A stretch of 64,000 nt of DNA from Allium sativum (GCA_030737875.1 CM060915.1:633890786-633954785), one strand, 5' to 3'. Numbered from the stretch's first letter, positions 45,680 to 59,836 are shown. Translations and numbers: made by a program. Notes: generated from the sequence alone by a model not told the origin.

Positions 45680-45691
45680 AAGTGGGGGAGA
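45680..45691 (+). promoter_or_regulatory. Polypurine tract of E4
   Basis: AAGTGGGGGAGA, the same tract as in Fam2, preceded by a TTCGGGGACGAA motif. Confidence 0.9.
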
Positions 45692-45692
45692 T

Positions 45693-48600
45693 TGTAACAA
45701 CCCGGAAAATCTAAACCAGTTAAAAAATTTTAAATTGACTATTTTAGTGGATTTTAAATATTTAAAATAAATATTTTAAATAATAACAACGAAAAGTATG
45801 TTTGAATCAATGTTTGAAAGTAAATATAATTATTTTAAATTATAAACAAGGCCTGAAATGGCGCGGTAGTTTCAAAATTTGAATTCAAACTTTGACTGAC
45901 TGTACCGGGTGCAAAATAAAACGGATTTTAGTGAAACCAAAAATATTTAAATCTGTTAGTGAATATCTTTCTAACGAATCTGAAAAATGGAAGTTTCATA
46001 GCGGGGATAAGAAGTTATAGCCAAATGAATTTTCAGAAAGGTCGCTATAGAGAATATATCGCCCTTGAAAATAGACATGTTGCAAATGACCTCAGAATTC
46101 GACGAAACCACTTTTGTTCGATCCGGGATTTCAAATTATTGTTAGGTTTCAAATTTCATAATTTTTGAAGTTAATATGTAAGTGTGGCGAAGAAAAATGT
46201 GTTTGGTCAATTACAGTTAAATTGGATCGACCAGAAAATGGCCATTTTTCAAACGGTCTCAGAATTCGACGAAACTAGTTTTTTTGGGACCGTATCGTCA
46301 AAACATAGCTATATTTATTTTTCTGGAATTTTTAGAATCAGTATGTGGCCCCGGTAAATTGAAATGTACGTTCAAATCAAATATTGAATGTTTTATATTT
46401 TAATTTGAAGAGAAACTCACCGAAACAGTCGAATGGGGCCTACGAAACATAGCCCATTGTGTTTGGAATGGGGGTATTTAGCTAGGAACGATAGTCATTA
46501 GGTTTGGATTGGAGTTCGTATGAGATAAGGGGTATTTTAGAATTTTAAAAATATATAAATTAAATTAAAAAAATCTGATTGGGCTAACACAAATTCTCTC
46601 TCTCCGTTTTCCTCGGTCTCCCTCGCGATAAACGGCGGTTGTCGTTCCTTCCTTCTCTCCTCCCTATCTCCTTCCAAACTCATTAAAATCGAGAGCTTCT
46701 GTTGTGTATTTTGAAGAGCATCACGAGGGCTTCGGATCCATACAAAATTTGTATTTTTCCATCGTCTGAATCGCTCGAATCAAAGCCTCGAAGTCCTCTG
46801 TTTGCAACTACCGTCGCTGCTTCTTCTAGACATCGAACTGAAGGTGGTTGCTGGCGCCGGGAAGCTGGTTCGAAGCCCTACGGTATGGTAAAGGCCGATC
46901 AACATATCGTTGCACGGATTGCCCGAAAATCGCAAACCAAGTTTTGAAGAAAACATGAAGGTATACGACCTTTATAATTTTAACTGTTCTTTAGCACTTT
47001 AAAGCGCTATAGTTTATGATTTCACTGTAAAAATCATATCTTTTTCGTTTGTTGACGAAGTTCAGTGAAACAAGAGACAATGGACTCGTGAGGACGTCTT
47101 CAACATTTTAGAAGAGACCAGATATTTATCTGAGCCTTCTGCTATTTTTGGTGTAGTGGAACCCAATGTTAGATTTCTGAATTATAAACGATATGGAGAA
47201 CAACAATGTATAAATTATATAGTTGATGTATGAGTTATATAAGTGTTGTACACCTCATATATAAGCGTTGTATAAGTTGTATGTTCGATTATAAGTTATA
47301 TATGTGTTGTAAAAATTATATATGCGCTGAAATGACTGAAATGAAATTGAAATATATATATATATAAGAATATATATATATATACTCCCCTTGTCCACAG
47401 ACCATGGACGATATATATTGGTCGTGATATTGTTTGGATTATTGGTTGATGTGAAATTTGGTGAAAATCATGAATGATTGATTGTGGTTGAAAAATACCT
47501 GTTTGTGGTGGAAAAATACCTGTTTGTGGTTGAAAAATACCTGTTTGTGGTTGAGAATTACTTTGGATGAAACCACATAGGATTAGTTTGTGGAAAAGAA
47601 AAATAAACATGCTTGTCTGCGTACGAATTAGATGCATGAAATCCCCATTGTCAAAAACCACGAGGGTTTAAGGTAGAGCGAGGAGCCGTACTAGGGACGG
47701 TCCCGGTTTTAACTACCCTACCGTTATGCTACCGAAATTTTCAACAATATTCATGTATTAGAATTATTTTCATGTGTTGAAATTATATTAGTGTGTTGAA
47801 TAGAAATTCATGTGTTGAGTAGAAATTCATGTGTTGAATGAAGTTCATGTGTTGAATAAATTATTTGAAAGATAAAAATCACATTTTTATTATATATATA
47901 GGCTATACAAAATATTAGTATTTTAGATAAATTGTTTTAACACCAAAAATAACAATTTTCCTTATGTATAGACTATATAAAATAATTGTGTTTTGAAATA
48001 AATTGTTTTACAATAAAAATCACATTTTTATTACATATATCAACTATAGAAAATATTCATGTGTTGAATAAAGGACTAGAACGATAAAAATCATATTTTT
48101 ATCGTATGTGAAAAGTCGAAAACGTTCATGTGTGGAATATATAGATTGAACAATAAAATCTACATTTTTATTGTGAATATGAAGAGCTAAAAATATTCGT
48201 GTGTTGAATAAATATTTTTGATGATAAAAATATCATTTTTATCATGTGAACGGCCCGCTAAAAATACATAAGTGTTGAAATAAATATTTGTTTGATAAGA
48301 ATATTATTTTTGACATGTGTATGAACTAAATAAAATAGTCATGCATTGAGAGATATTTGTGTTCGCTAAAAATATCATTTTTATGTGAAATATGAAGTGT
48401 TAAAAATAGTGGTGTATTGAAATAAATATTTTTGATGATAAAAATATGATTTTTATCAAATATATAAAGTGAAGATGGTTTTGAAAGTGAAGATGGTTTT
48501 GAAGTCGAAGAAAGAATTATATTTATATGTACTTATATAAATATAATTAAAATAAATAGAATAACGAAGCTGTAGTTCATGTTTTGAAACCGTAACTTCA

Positions 48601-50911
48601 AACGATTATTGCGGGAGATCCGACCATCGGATTTTCCCGAAACCGAAACCGTTGGGTTCGCTTTGAAAATATCTTTCCAACGATATCCACTGTGCGAAGA
48701 TCCAACGGTTGGATTGTCTGGAATGTTTAACTCAAATCTGAAGAAAAAACAGTGCTAGAATCGATTATATATATATATAAATATAATTTAACTAAATCGA
48801 ATAACGATGCTGCAGTTCGTATTTTGAAATCGTAACTTCAAACGACTAGTGCGGGAGATCCAACCGTCGGATTTTCCCAAAACTGAAACTGTTTGATTCG
48901 TTTTGAAAAGATCTTTCTAATGATATAAAATTTGTGAAGATCCAACGGTTAGATTTTCAGATATGTGTAAATCAAATCTGAAGAAAAACAGCGTCAAGGC
49001 CGCATTATGGCCTGAAGCGTCGTTCGAATGAATTGGCTATTTTAAATAAATAAAAATAGCGATAAATCATGATAAAATATTTTAAACGATATGGAATGGA
49101 AATAAACTGAATTTTCTTAGTTTATTTGATATTTGATGGTTGAATGTTTTTGGCGTGAAAATTACATTAAAGAACAGAATTAGTGATATCGAATAATTTA
49201 ACCATTGAAATGAATTGATTTGAAATTCTAAATATACGTGAATTATTTGAAAAGGCTGGGTTAATTCTCATTTCAAATAAATGATCGACGAGTGAAAGTC
49301 GAAGATATGAAGACGGTGCAAGATCGATGAGCTTTACATCGAATGGAGGGGTGCTACTGATGCTCATGATAGGAGCAGCTACCTTGAAGGGGCTGAAGTA
49401 GTAGCCGTCCGGAAGTACTAGTTGATTATACGGATATGTGAGGTATTGAGTGCCTCCGGTTTCGTTCAGACCCAGAACGAACTTGTAAATGGACTATGTG
49501 TCTGACGTTGGATTTTGTTCTATGCTGGTTGATCTCTATTAAATATATATCTGTTTGGCGGCGGAGAATTTATTCTCTTGCTTAACGCCCTTCTCTGAGA
49601 TGTACAAGCTCAGAGGTTATATATCGATAGAAATCAGACGCATAGAGTGAATTGCCTGTGTGGCATGCCTAAGTGGCAGATGATCAAGGCTTCTGTTGAA
49701 AAGCAAAGTCTTGTGGTTGATGATCAAAGCGCGGCCTATGTGGCATAGCTTTGTGTATAGCGTTGTTTCGCGAGCCTCACACCCCGGTATGAGCCAGAAA
49801 CGGGAGAAGGACTTCAGGGAGGACATGCGTTTCCTTCTAGCTAGGAGTGGTGCTTTGGGTTTTGCACGCCCGGGTATTTTAGTTATGTAGATGATGGAAA
49901 GCGAGGCCTCGGTTTGCTTCGGTCTCTTCGGAGCCGATGGTGTGGTCAGATATGACCAGTTTACGCCCCATAGGGCGGGGAAACGCAGTATTCAGGAATT
50001 TTAATCCACATCGGTGGACCGGCCCTGACGATCCAAGGCTTGCCTGCACGCTTGCCTAAGACATGGGCTAGATTGTCTCGAATTCGGTAAGGACTATCTT
50101 TTGCCTTGGTTCATGGTGGAAATCCAATTTTCAAATACGACACCATGCGGTTTTGATTGTATACATATATATATATGGCGACATGATATATGGTACCATG
50201 CCGTCTATGATTGATAGTTATGATTGAAATTGTTTTTGAGACATATAAACACTAGTAATAATATCAAATGCTTTTGTTTTATTCGTATCAAGCATATCTT
50301 GGCCATTATAAGGTAAAACTCAATCCTCCGGTTTGTGTTGCATTGTGTGATAGGAACTGAGTCTTATAATGGCTTCATTTTTATAAAAAGCATTGTGATG
50401 TTTAAAAGATTTACTTGTTTTAAAGCATTGACATTCCAGTGGAGTAAACCCGTTCCGCGAAAGTGGCGTGGTCCTGTGATTAGCCATATAGGAAAATGTG
50501 TTAATTAGATTTCTCATACCAGTCCTATGACTGACTTGTAGTTTGTTTCACTTGCAAACTCGGGTGCCCCTATTTCTACACGGGCAGCCTTGAATTCAGG
50601 TTTTAGAAGGCTCTTTCTGGATAGCTGGAGCTGAAGATGGATTCTATCATTTATCTCTTTTCATGCTGTTCAGCTCTTATTTTACATATTATGTTTGTTT
50701 TCCACTGTGGACATTTATGTATAGCTGAAATGTATTTTGTACTAAGTATGATCCTGTATACTGTGTAATTCTGATGATTATGTTTATCCAGTGTATTCTA
50801 TTGTACATTATCTGGTGTATTTATTTATTTCTATTCTGCTGTTACCTGTTTATGTGTTATATTCCAATGATTACCCAAGCGACCGTCTTATCGGGGAATG
50901 GGGTTGTCATA
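45693..50911 (+). repeat. 3' LTR of E4
   Basis: 5219 bp, collinear with 34923-40086. Differences seen: the 21-bp TGGTTGAAAAATACCTGTTTG unit occurs three times (47485-47547) against once at 36717; an 18-bp segment is duplicated near 48475-48510; the TATA box is lost (GATAAAC at 46630). The donor AAG|GTATAC is kept at 46961. U5 block 49490-49840. Confidence 0.92.
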
Positions 50912-53900
50912 CGTTATATGGTAATTGATTGGGCCAATTTGGAAAATAAGGAATATTATAGAAATAAATTCATGTGTTGAATAGAAATAAATTCATGTGT
51001 TGAATAGAAATAAATTCATGTGTTGAATAGAAATAAAAAATTCATGTGTTGAATAGAAATAAATTCATGTGTTGAATAGAATAAAAATTCATGTGTTGAA
51101 TAGAATAAAAATTCATGTGTTGAATAATATAAATTCATGTGTTGAATAGAATAAATATTCATGTGTTGAGTAGAATAAATATTCAAGTGTTGAATAGAAT
51201 AAACATTCATGTGTTGAATAAAAGTCGTGTTGATTAGATTTACGCCATTTTGACGCAAACGATATTTATATCGATTTTATTCATTTTTATAATGAATATA
51301 GAAAAGGAAGTGATTTCAAAATATAACGTTTTGAAAATATTATCATTTAAAGATTAATGATATGGAATATTCAATTTTGATTAGAAATTGAATATGAAGT
51401 TGAAATCGTTTTGAAAACGAATTTAGAACGATTTATAAAATACGTTTTAAAAGGAAATCGACGAAATATATATAATATATGTATTATATATATAGAATGG
51501 CCCGAATAGAACGCGCCATGCCGCGGCAGTTCGTGAATTTCGACCATTGACTTCGAATGGATATTACGAGAGATCCGACGGTCGGATTCTCCTAAAACCA
51601 GAACGGTTGGGTTCGTATCGAAAAGAGCTTTCAAATGAATATTAGAGTTTTGAAATCTAATGGTTTGATTTGGAATTATGTCCAAATCAAATTTGGAAAA
51701 GGTCGCTGTAAGTGCAGTTCGATGGCCGTTGATGGAAATCGACTGTACGGCCCTTAATAAAATTATTAAAAATAGTAATAATTTGTGTAAAATCATAAGA
51801 AATGATCTGTGAAGAATTGAGATGAAACATTCCAAATTTGAAAGGATAAAAATAGATTTTTATCGAAATGAACTAGTTTTGACCTGGAATTATAATCCCA
51901 TTTATTTTTAAAATAAATAAAGTGGATTTGAAATGGTTTTGAAAATAACCACAATTTCCAATATATAAAGTGGAAATGGATTTGAATCAAAATTGTCTTT
52001 GGAATATTTCGATGTTGGATTTCGTGACGATACAGATATTGTTATGGGAATTTGAAAGATATATTTATATCGTTATTTCCAATATTATATTTGCTGGTCG
52101 TAGAATTTGATATTGAATATAAGCCGATATATTTTCTATTCAGAGCCTTTTATTTAATATCAAATGTGATTTGGGTTTTTCGTGAACGGTGTTTTAAATA
52201 ACATTTGTTCTTTAACCAGATAATTAACGGAATGTGATTTTGGGTTTATTGTGAATCGTGTTTTAGATGACATTGGTTCTTTAACTCAGTTAAAGACAAG
52301 ATATTGATTTTTGGGAAGATTAAAACTAAGTGGAGTTTTAATGAATCTTTAATTAGATTGAAGTGATCGAGAATGGAGTATCACCAGTTTTGCTCCAGGC
52401 GATAGTTAAATCTTTAATTAGATTTGAACGTGAAATGGTAATTAAATTTACGGATAACATCGTGGTGTTAGATATGAATTATGACCAATTTTACTTCATG
52501 GGATGAATAGGTTGGGATTAGGAAATAAAATAAATGATTACTGCGGTGTGGTTCGCTAATCCCGACTAATTTGAATTGATATTCAAAAGAAGATTAAAGA
52601 ATAAATTTAAAGAATTTATCTTTGATAAAATTAATGGGAACCATTCCCAAAATATAAGAATATTTGAATAAAAGATTATTCTGAATTGGAATGAGGCGTA
52701 TGTTGTGTTTGTGTAACACATGTTTATTATATACGCGAGTTATTCAGAAAGACTGAGTTTATTCCATTCTAAATAACTGATTCGACGTGGTGTCGAGTAT
52801 GAAGATGGTGGTCGAAGACTGGAGGTCTTTACATCGTTTAGGTGATTATTGATGATCTTGATTGGGTTGTACACCCAAGAGGAGGGAATCAGTTGGTGAT
52901 CGTCCAGACGTACTAGGAGATCGATGGATATGCGAGGTACAAGGTGCCTCCGGTTTCGTTCAGACCCAGAACGAACTTGTAAATGGACTGTGTGTCTGAC
53001 ATTGGATTTTGTTCTGTGTGATTGATTTCTATTAAATATATTTTTGTTTGGCGGCGGAGAATTTATTCTCTTGCTTAACGCCCTTCTCTGAGACGTACGA
53101 GCTTAGAGGTTATATATTGGTGGATATCAATCACATGGAGTGAACTTCCTGTGTGGCATGCCTAAGTGGCAAATGATCAGGGCTTCTTTTGAAAAGCAAA
53201 GTCGTGTGGTTGATGATTAAAGCACGGCCTGTGTGGCATAGCTTTGTATAACGTTGATTCGCGAGCCTCACACCCCGGTTGTGAACCAGAAACAGGAGAG
53301 GACTTCAGGGAGGGCAAGCATTTCCTTCTAGCTAGAAGTGGCGTCAGTGGTTTTACATGCCCTGACGAGTTTGACTTATGTGGTTGTTGCTGTTGAGAGG
53401 CGTCTTGGATATATCGGTACTATGTGGAGTCGATGGAGTCGGTGGACTCATTGACACCCCATAGGGTGGGGAAACGCAGTGTCCAGGGTTTAAGTTTAAT
53501 CCACATCGGTGGACCGACCCTAACGATCCAAGGGACGATGCGTTCCGTTCCTGAGGGGCGGGCTAGAGCGTCTCGAATTCGTTAAGGACGATCCCTTGCC
53601 TTGGTTCATAGATGGAAATCCAACTTCCAATACGTGACTTTACGGTGTTGATTGTAGAGCCTAGTATTGGTGACATGATATATGGTACCCATGCCGTCTA
53701 TGATTGATACTTATGATTGAAATTGTTTTGACACTATACACTTATAGTAATAATAAAACATGAAATTTAGCGTATCAAGCATTCTTTGGTTATTATAAGG
53801 TAAAACCCTATCCTCCGGCTTGTGTTGAATTGTGTGATGGGACCTGGGTCTTATAATAGCTTCATTATTTCTTTATTTAGCATTGTGCTGTTGTTTTATG

Positions 53901-54376
53901 CACTGGTATTCTTGGGAGGAAACCCGTTCCGTGTTATATGGCATGGTCCCTTGATTTACCAAACTTTAAAATAAAGATTAATAACTGTTTTAGTTCTCCC
54001 ACCAGTCACATGACTGACCTGGAGTTTATTGTTTTAACCTAAACTCTGGGTGCCCTTATTTTGACACGGGCAGCTAGTAGTTTTGGTTTTGCAGATTTAT
54101 ATTCATAGGATCCTGATTTACTGCTGGAACGATACTCAAAAAGCTCTGTATCCATGTATTACTTTCAGTTGTGTATTGTATTATTTTTCCATTGCTATGT
54201 AATGTAATTTAAATCTCTGATATTTTCTATGTAATATTTATTCATACTCTGTATATTTTTGTATTCTGATGGAATTGTTGTAATTAACAATGAAATGTTC
54301 TTCTGTTTGTGTCCCGATGTGTCTTGTCCTCAAAGTATCCGGGCTTTCCTTACCGGTGAAGTTACGGGTCTTCACA
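50912..54376 (+). repeat. E3 3' LTR, right part (Fam2)
   Basis: Begins with the right CGTTA duplication of E4 and continues 34922. Collinear with 22970-23755 and 28641-31307 of the E3 5' LTR. Ends CGGGTCTTCACA; no primer site follows, so this is the end of E3. TTCATGTGTTGAAT array 50960-51225; U5 block 52975-53330; terminal hairpins 54021-54070. Confidence 0.9.
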
Positions 54377-57300
54377 CTCCATACCATGACATCACTTCTA
54401 ACTAGAAAGAAACGCATGTCCTCCCTATTGTCCTTTCTCGTTTCTGGTTCAGACAGTGGTGTGAGGCTCACGAATTAATGCTATACACAAAGCTATGCTA
54501 ATTAAAGTTATGCTTTGATCATCATCCACAAGACTCTGCTTTTTAATAAAAGCCTTGATCATTTGCATCTCAGTATGCCACACTAACAATTCACGCCATG
54601 CAACTGATGCCTATCCATATATAACCTCTAAGCTCCTGTGTCTCAGAGAAGGATGTTAAGCAAAAGAATAAATTATCCGCCACCAAACAAATATATATTT
54701 AATAGAAATCAATCAACACAGAATGAAATCCAATGTCAGACACACATCCATTTACAAGTCCATTCTGGGTCTGACGAAACCGGAGGCACCTTATTCCTCG
54801 TCCCATATGTCCAATACAGAAGAGAGGTCCTCGTATATTCGGTCGATCTCTAAGTACGTCTGGACGATCACCACTTATTACCTTGTCTTGGGTGTACAGC
54901 CCAATCAAGACATCGGTTATCATCCAAAAGATGTGAAGAACTCCGATCTTCAACCACCGTCTTCATCGTCGACTTTTAGTCGTATTAATTATTCAGAATG
55001 GGTTAAACCCAGTCTTTCCGAATAATTCGCGTATCTTATAATCAAGTGCTATAAAAACACATCATACGCCTCATTCCAATCCAGAATATTCTTTTATTCA
55101 AATATTCACATTTTTAGGGAAAGGTTCCCATTAATTTTATCAAAGATAAGTTCAGTTATATTATTTCTTTAATCTTCCCTTGGATATCCATTTCAAAAGA
55201 TTTTATTTTATCTTTTCACCATTCTAAACCAAATTAAGATTTATCAACTAGTCGGGATTATCGAGTCTTACCGGAGTAATCACTTATTTTATTTTTCCAA
55301 TCCCAACCTATTTATCCTATGGAGCAAAACTGGTATTACTCTATATCTAACAACCACGGTGTTATCGGTAAAATTAATTACCATCTTACGTTCAAATCTA
55401 ATTAAAAATTTAACTATCACTTGGAGTAAAACTGGTGATACTCCATTCTTGATCATTTCCTGAATTTGATAAATTAAATTATCACATTCCCATTTCAATC
55501 TAATTAAAGATTCATTAAAACTCCCATTGGTTTCAATATCAAAAATCATTACTTAATGATTGTTCAATTTTTATGGAAATTAATCCCGCCGTTAACTGGG
55601 TTAAAGAATCAATGTCATTTAAAACAAAGTTCACTATAAACCCAAAATCATCTTCCATCAAAATCGAATCTTCACAGAAATCATAACAGTATACAATCGA
55701 TATAAATTTTCGTATCAGACTAGTAATATAAATGGAATGCAGGCGAAGCCTTTTAAATTCCATATATAGTAATGGTCTTCCTTTACAGAAGCTCATCTCG
55801 ATTATTAATCGAATTCCATTCAATTCCAATTTAATATATTAAATTGGATAACTTTACTTTGGAAAATTTGCATTAAATCTTAATAAAAAGATTTGTAAAT
55901 TCCAAATCATCTCATTAATGTTAATTCGGTTAAAGAACAAACATTATTTTAAACATCGGTCTTGATAAACTCAAAAATCCAATTTCAATTCAATTCCAAT
56001 TAAATATTAATTAATTGGTAAACTTCTTTAAATCTTATTTAAAAGATTTATTCTTTTCTCATCGGGGTTTAAGAACAGTGTTATTTAAGACACCATTCAC
56101 GACAAACCCTAAAATCCAATATGATATTGAATACAAGGCTCTGAATAGAAAATAATATTGGCTTATATTCAATATCAAATTCCGTAACTAATAAATATCA
56201 TATTGGGAATAATGATATATATCTTCCAAATTCCTCAACAATATCCATATAATCACAGAATCCAATATCGAAATATTCCAAAGATTATTTCTTCCCAAAT
56301 CCATTCGAATTCACACGTTGGAAATTTTGGTTATATTAAAACCGTTACAAATCCAATTTATTACTTATAAACATAATTGGATTTTTATTCTAGTTATTAA
56401 CTAGTTCATTTCGATTAAAAAAAATTATCCTTTCAAAACTGGAATTTTTCATCTAAAATCTTTCCAAATCATTTGTTATGATTTTATACAATTTTTCCAT
56501 ATTTTCAATAATTTTATTTAGGCCCTTACAGTCGGTTTCCAATAATGGTCACTGAACTGCATTCAAAGCGACCTTTTCTGAAATTGATTTAGACATACGT
56601 CAAAATCTAACCATTATATTTCAAATCTCTTATATTCATTGGAAAGCTCTCTTTGATAGGAGCCAACCGGTTCCGGTTTTAGGAGAATCAGACGGTTGGA
56701 TCTCCCGTTAATAGTCGAAATTCGTGAAAGGTCGTTGTGCGGCGTGTTCTATTCAGGCTATTAAATATATATATAATATAATATAATATATCATTGATTT
56801 CCATTTAAAATGTATTTTATAAATTCATTTATAAATTCATTTCAAAACGATTTCAACTTCATTTTCAATTTTTAATCAAAATTGAATATTTCATTTCATT
56901 ATAATATTAAAATGATAATATTTTCAAAATATCATATTTTGAAATCAATTCTTTTTCGATATTATTTATAAAGTGAATAAAATCGATCGATAAACCCATT
57001 CGAATAAAAATGATGAATATATACTTACTCGGCTTCATATAATTTAATATTTTCGTGTCCATCCAAAATCGGACGTCAAAGTCATATTTTAATTCATTAC
57101 AGAATTTTATCTTTAAAATATTCGTTCAAATTATGAATCGGAATGCAACTCAATCAATTACCGTATACTTTTAGTTATACGGATTTCATACATCGCATGT
57201 ATTAAAAACTAATGATAAATAATCATTCAAACATCATTCAGAGTGCATTCTACAACTGTATAAGCATTAAAATAAATAAATAATGCTCGTCACAGCCTGT

Positions 57301-57796
57301 CAACCCATCAATTGACATACAACTAAATATTGGGATTAGTGTATATCAAATATCATCCCAATACCTGTGTGGGGTTTTAACCAACAAATACTGATTATTA
57401 TTTGTGCAGTTGGGCGATATGTAAAATTTATCATCCCAATCAATATCAGGTAAATAGGTGTACATAAACAAGCCGTTCGACTTGTAAATGAATATTTTTT
57501 CCAATTTCTTTTTATGAAAATTTTATATACATTTTATATAAATAATTTATATATTTTAGTTTCAGAAAAGTTCGGTATTATAATGGCGCGATATTAGAAC
57601 CTGAATAATGTCTAGCATTATCCATTTCCTGATATTGGCCCGTGCCATACACAACAATCAATCCAATAATACCACAGTACAATCCATTTTCTTCCACAAC
57701 ACAAATCATCCAAGGTTTGTACAAAAAGTAATGTCAGGAGCTACTAAGCCCCATCTACAACCTATGATATAATGGCGTAACAAAATGATTTGAGTG
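54377..57796 (-). repeat. E5: old inverted Fam2-like LTR fragment
   Basis: The reverse complement is collinear with the Fam2 LTR from about the U5 block (rc of 54400-54780 matches 52975-53330) back to the region upstream of the TTCATGTGTTG array (57225-57490 rc matches about 19060-19320), with many more substitutions than the other copies. E3 inserted at its left edge and S3 interrupts it at 57797. No coding ORF. Confidence 0.8.
57792..57796. repeat. Left target duplication of S3
   Basis: GAGTG, repeated exactly at 63143-63147 after the S3 end. Confidence 0.88.
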
Positions 57797-59836
57797 TGTA
57801 ACGACCCAGAAAATCTGAACCAATTTAAAAAATTTAAATTGGCTAAAATAATGGATTTTAAATATTTAAAATAAATATTTTAAATAATAGCAATGAAAAC
57901 GGAGTTTGAATCGACAATTGAAAACGAATATAATTAATTCTAATTATAAACAAGGCCTGAAATGGCGCTGTAGTTTTAAAAATTGAATTCAAACTTTGTC
58001 GGACTGTACCGGGTGCAAACCAAAACGGATTTGAGTGAAACCAAAAATATTTAAATCTATTAGTGAATACCTTTCTATCGAATCTGAAAAATCGAATTTT
58101 CATTGCTAAAAGCAAAACTTATGGCCAAATGAATTTTCAGAAAGGTCGCTATGGAATTTATATAGCCCGTGAAATTGGCCATTTTGCATACGACCTCGGA
58201 ATTCGATGAAACCACTTTTGTTGGATCTGGGAAGTGAAGTTATTGCTAGGTTTCAAATTACATAATTTTTGAAGCTAGTATGTGAGCGTGGCAAAAGAAA
58301 ACGTGTTTTGGTCAATTATAGTTAAATTGGATCGACCAGAAATGGGCCTTTTTGCAAACTGTCTCAGAATTCGACCAAACTAGTTTTGTTGAGACCGTAT
58401 CGTCAAAACATAGCTAGATTTATTTTTTTGGAATTTTTCGAATCAGTTTGTGGCCCTGGCAAATTGAAATGCACGTTCAAATCGAAAATTGAATGTTATA
58501 TATTTTAATTTGAAGGAAAACTGACTGAAACAGTCAAATGGGCCTGCGAAACATATCCCATTGTGTTCGGAATGGGGGTAAAACACTAGGGACGACAGTC
58601 GTTGGGTTTGATTTCGAGTTCGTGGGAGAAAACCCTAATTTTCGAATAAATATAAATATCGGCCAATAGTAAATTTTCATTCATTAATTAAAAAAAAATA
58701 CGAAACCCCCCCGTAACAGCCGATATCGACGGCGAGGGTTCTTCAAATCTTTCCGACCAAATCGCCACCGCCTCGCTCCACGATAGAGCGCGCCACCACC
58801 CAGAAACGAAGCGCCTCTCCTTCGTCTTCAAATCAAGACCCACGCCACCCTCCATCGTCGTCGCCTCGACGAGCACGAGCCCCGAGAAGTCAGCAACTTC
58901 ACCGCCGTCGATCTCTTTCCTCCGACCACCGAACAGGCTGTGACCACCACCCCCTGGAGCGCCTCTCGAAGCTCTTCCGTGTGGCATAGCCCGATCGCCT
59001 TCTAGCTTCCAGGATTCGCCGAAAACCCTAAACCTAGTTTTGAACAGGTACACGGCTTGTTTGATCTTCAACAGCTTTAACACCTTTAAACCATTGCAAA
59101 CTTTGAAAAATCGTATCTTTTTCGTTTCTTGACGAAATTCAGTGAAACAAGAGATAGTGGACTCATGTGGACGTCTTCTACATTCTAGAAGAGACCGCAT
59201 ATTTTTCTGAGCCTTCTGCTATTTTTGGTGGAGTGGAACCCAATGTGAGATTTCTAATTTATAAACGATATGGAAAAACGAAGATGTATAAATTATATAG
59301 TCGATGTATGAGTTATATAAGCGTTGTACACCTCATGTATAAGCGTTGTATAAGTTGTACGTTCGATGTATAAGTTATATATGCGTTGTAAAAATTATAT
59401 ATGTGTTGAAATAGAAGTGAATTGCTATATATAAATAGATATATATATATATATACGCCCCTCATCCACAAACTATGGACGATATTTATTGGTTGTGATT
59501 GGTGTGAAAATTGATTGATAGCGAATGGTTGTTTGGGGTTGATATTGATTGATTGTGGTTGAAAAATACCCATTTGAGGTTGAGAAATATTTGGTTGAAA
59601 CCCCATAGGATTAGTTTGTGGAAATGAAATAAATATATACATGCCGCCTGCGTGCGAACTAGATGCATGATCCCCATTGTCAAAAACCGCGAGGTTTTAA
59701 GGTAGAGCGAGGAGTCGTACTAGGGACGGTCCCGGTTTTAACTACCCTGCCGTTATGCTGCCGAAATTTTGAATAATATTCATGTGTTTGAATTATTTTC
59801 ATTTGCTGAAACTATATTTATTCGTTATATAGAAAA

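Larger units (their letters stand above)
34923..50911 (+). mobile_element. Full-length Fam3 chromovirus E4, 16 kb
   Basis: Complete Ty3/gypsy element: CGTTA duplication, 5' LTR, primer site, gag, pol with chromodomain, 3' untranslated region, purine tract, 3' LTR. Inserted into the E3 3' LTR. Tekay/Del-type by initiator-Met primer site, RT/RNase H motifs and group-II chromodomain. Coding regions carry at least five stops and three frameshifts, so it is now defective. The two LTRs differ by scattered substitutions and small indels, so it is not a very recent insertion. Confidence 0.93.

Noticed and set aside
51371..51835. 154-codon minus-strand ORF in the E3 3' LTR
   Set aside because: Shorter and broken at the homologous places (20057-20260, 28528-28770); AT-rich antisense frame without motifs.
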